DNA from: Burkholderiaceae bacterium
Lineage (GTDB): Bacteria; Pseudomonadota; Gammaproteobacteria; Burkholderiales; Burkholderiaceae_C
DNA: 64,000 nt
NCBI GenBank assembly: GCA_023954035.1
Contig: JAMLIT010000009.1
Location: 1-64,000 of the forward strand
Direction: 5' to 3'
The notes below the pieces were generated by a model. It had not been told where the DNA came from. It ran no database searches and worked only from the letters and a program-made list of their open reading frames with translations. Each line of letters begins with the position of its first letter. Within the stretch, counting starts at the first letter, position 1. The position numbers were made by a program, and so were the translations under genes. Shown piece by piece: positions 62,649-64,000 of this stretch.

Positions 62649-63350
62649 TCAATCGCTGTCGCCACCCATGATACCGAGGAGCATGAGCAGGCTCTGAAAA
62701 ACGTTGAACATGTCCAGATACAGAGCCAGCGTGGCGCTGATGTAGTTGGTTTCGCCGCCGTCCAGAATGCGCTTCAGGTCGTACAGCATGTAGGCGCTGA
62801 ACACCCCAATGGCTGCCACCGAAATTGCCATCATGCCTGCCGTGGAGCCGACAAACACGTTGATGATGGCGCCGACCACAATCACCATGGCACCGACGAA
62901 AAGCCACTTGCCCATGCCGGACAGGTCGCGCTTGATCACCGTAGCCAAACTGGCCATGACGAAAAACACGCCCGCCGTGCCGGCAAACGCCGTCATGATC
63001 AGTTCGCTGCCGTTGGAAAAGCCCAGCACCATGCCAATCAGCCGAGAGAGCATCAGGCCCATGAAGAGGGTGAAGCCCAGCAGCACCGGCACGCCGGCAG
63101 CGGAATTCTTGGTTTTCTCGATGGCGTACATGAACCCGAAGGCGCCGCCGAGGAAGACGATGAGCCCCAGGCCGCCAGTAAGCGACTGGGTTATTCCGGT
63201 GGCGACGCCGATCCAGGCGCCAAGCACGGTGGGCAGCAGGCTCAGGGCAAGCAGCCAATAGGTGTTGCGCAGCACCTTGTGGCGCTGCTCCTGCGATACG
63301 CCGTAGCCGTAGCCCGCAGAGGAGGGGAAGGGGGTGACCCGATCGTTCAT
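62649..63350 (-). CDS. BAX inhibitor-1 family membrane protein (YccA/YbhL-like)
   Basis: 233 residues with seven predicted helices after a short cytoplasmic N-terminus (MNDRVTPFPSSAGYGYG). Family features: VLRNTYWLLALSLLPTVLGA in helix 1, MYAIEKTKNS between helices, and C-terminal SAYMLYDLKRILDGGETNYI with the two aspartates that in BI-1 relatives form the pH-sensitive calcium-leak latch. YccA-type members also modulate FtsH. It has a GGAG box. No functional partner is adjacent. Confidence 0.92.
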   Translation of the reverse strand: MNDRVTPFPSSAGYGYGVSQEQRHKVLRNTYWLLALSLLPTVLGAWIGVATGITQSLTGGLGLIVFLGGAFGFMYAIEKTKNSAAGVPVLLGFTLFMGLMLSRLIGMVLGFSNGSELIMTAFAGTAGVFFVMASLATVIKRDLSGMGKWLFVGAMVIVVGAIINVFVGSTAGMMAISVAAIGVFSAYMLYDLKRILDGGETNYISATLALYLDMFNVFQSLLMLLGIMGGDSD

Positions 63351-63570
63351 TGCTGTATCTCCAGAGTGGCCCGCACGGTGCGGGTGATTGGGATTCTAGT
63401 TGGTGGCCTGCGAGTCCATTGCAAGACCACGCGGCCGACAGACGCACTGGCCCTGTCCAGGTCATGATTCTTTCGACCTGCGTTTGGTTCCCCCGCGACG
63501 CCAGCGCCGCTATGCTCGAATGCTTCTGGCCGGGCAGTCCGCCGGGCCCAGCACACGATGGGACGCTTGC

Positions 63571-63975
63571 ATGAAGACCACCACTGAACTCGAACTCGCG
63601 GACATCCGCAAGATTGCCGCCGCCGCAGAAGCCGAAGCCATGGCCCATGGCTGGGCGGTAACGATCGCCATTGTCGATGCCGGCGGCCACCTGCTGTGGC
63701 TGCAGCGGCTTGATGGCGCAGCGCCCGTGTCCGCGCACATCGCGCCCGCCAAGGCCCGCACCGCGGCCCTGGGGCGGCGCGATAGCAAAACCTACGAAGA
63801 CATGGTCAACGGCGGGCGCATGTCGTTTTTAAGCGCGCCGGGGGTCGAGGCCTTGCTCGAAGGCGGCGTTCCCATCTTGCACGGCGGCCAGTGCCTGGGT
63901 GCCGTCGGCGTGAGCGGGGTGAAATCCAGCGAAGACGTGCAGATTGCCCGGGCGGGGATTGCTGCGCTGAACTGA
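63571..63975 (+). CDS. GlcG/HbpS-family (heme-binding DUF336) protein
   Basis: 134 residues from ATG 63571; upstream in-frame starts add unconserved Arg/Pro-rich residues. The GlcG/HbpS fold is visible: KIAAAAEAEAMAHGWAVTIA, VDAGGHLLWLQRLDGAAPVS, KARTAALGRRDSKTYEDMV, GGVPILHGGQCLGAVGVSGV. Members bind heme or cobalamin-type ligands or stabilise glycolate oxidase, but many have no known role. It is the last complete gene; 25 bp follow to the window edge without a gene. Confidence 0.88.
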   Translation: MKTTTELELADIRKIAAAAEAEAMAHGWAVTIAIVDAGGHLLWLQRLDGAAPVSAHIAPAKARTAALGRRDSKTYEDMVNGGRMSFLSAPGVEALLEGGVPILHGGQCLGAVGVSGVKSSEDVQIARAGIAALN

Positions 63976-64000
63976 ACGGTGCCTGGACAACCGGGACCAA

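Overview
The window is a 64 kb piece of a high-GC chromosome from a betaproteobacterium, most likely order Burkholderiales and family Comamonadaceae (Acidovorax/Alicycliphilus/Diaphorobacter-like). The evidence is the phaCAB order, the smc-zipA-ligA and dapC-dapD-pilU-dapE-prmB clusters, the betaproteobacterial thrS-infC-rpmI-rplT-pheST-ihfA-merR-tRNA-Pro block, a PutA without an N-terminal repressor domain, and many copies of a short palindromic repeat built around AGCGCT. The genus is an inference. I see no prophage, IS element, CRISPR array or resistance island; the content is almost entirely core or family-level accessory.

Layout. 1-4.7 kb: a valine/methylmalonate-semialdehyde catabolic cluster on the minus strand (mmsB fragment, TfoX-like gene, acyl-CoA dehydrogenase, mmsA) with a divergent LysR regulator. 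4.9-9 kb: an EF-hand protein, a DUF3309 membrane peptide and a CHASE-PAS-GGDEF-EAL c-di-GMP protein. 9-14.1 kb: a marR-outer membrane factor-emrA-emrB efflux operon with a duplicated palindromic operator. 14.1-15.9 kb: small stress-type genes and an SDR oxidoreductase. 16.2-24.3 kb: smc, zipA, ligA and a patatin lipase. 24.4-26.9 kb: NUDIX hydrolase, FAH-family hydrolase, pgeF and a small membrane protein. 27-30.9 kb: phaC-phaA-phaB for polyhydroxybutyrate synthesis, closed by a strong terminator. 31.2-38.8 kb (minus strand): a YheS-type ABC-F gene, then dapC-dapD-pilU-dapE-prmB with overlapping ends. 38.8-45 kb: a chemoreceptor with a C-terminal Cache-like domain, phaZ-rnfB, and dusA followed by a stand-alone RelA/SpoT-type synthetase. 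45-53.3 kb: the thrS-to-ihfA translation operon, a MerR regulator and tRNA-Pro(GGG). 53.3-64 kb: a Pat-type acetyltransferase, divergent putA and Lrp-type regulator, rlmD, a lipoprotein, a BAX-inhibitor-1 protein and a GlcG/HbpS-like protein.

Three observations stand out. (1) Upstream of thrS there is a -10 box, a 13-codon ORF with four Thr codons ([13 protein letters not shown]), a hairpin around its stop codon and an intrinsic terminator. This is the anatomy of a ribosome-mediated threonine attenuator controlling thrS and possibly the whole downstream operon. (2) A roughly 50-bp palindromic repeat occurs at least 13 times, both between genes and inside five protein genes (ligA, pgeF, prmB, rlmD, yheS-like). 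In four of the five it is in the same orientation and reading frame relative to the gene, giving related peptides, and one intergenic copy forms part of a terminator directly in front of pheS. (3) infC appears to start at AUA, and the infC-rpmI gap holds three consecutive perfect hairpins, a candidate site for autoregulation.
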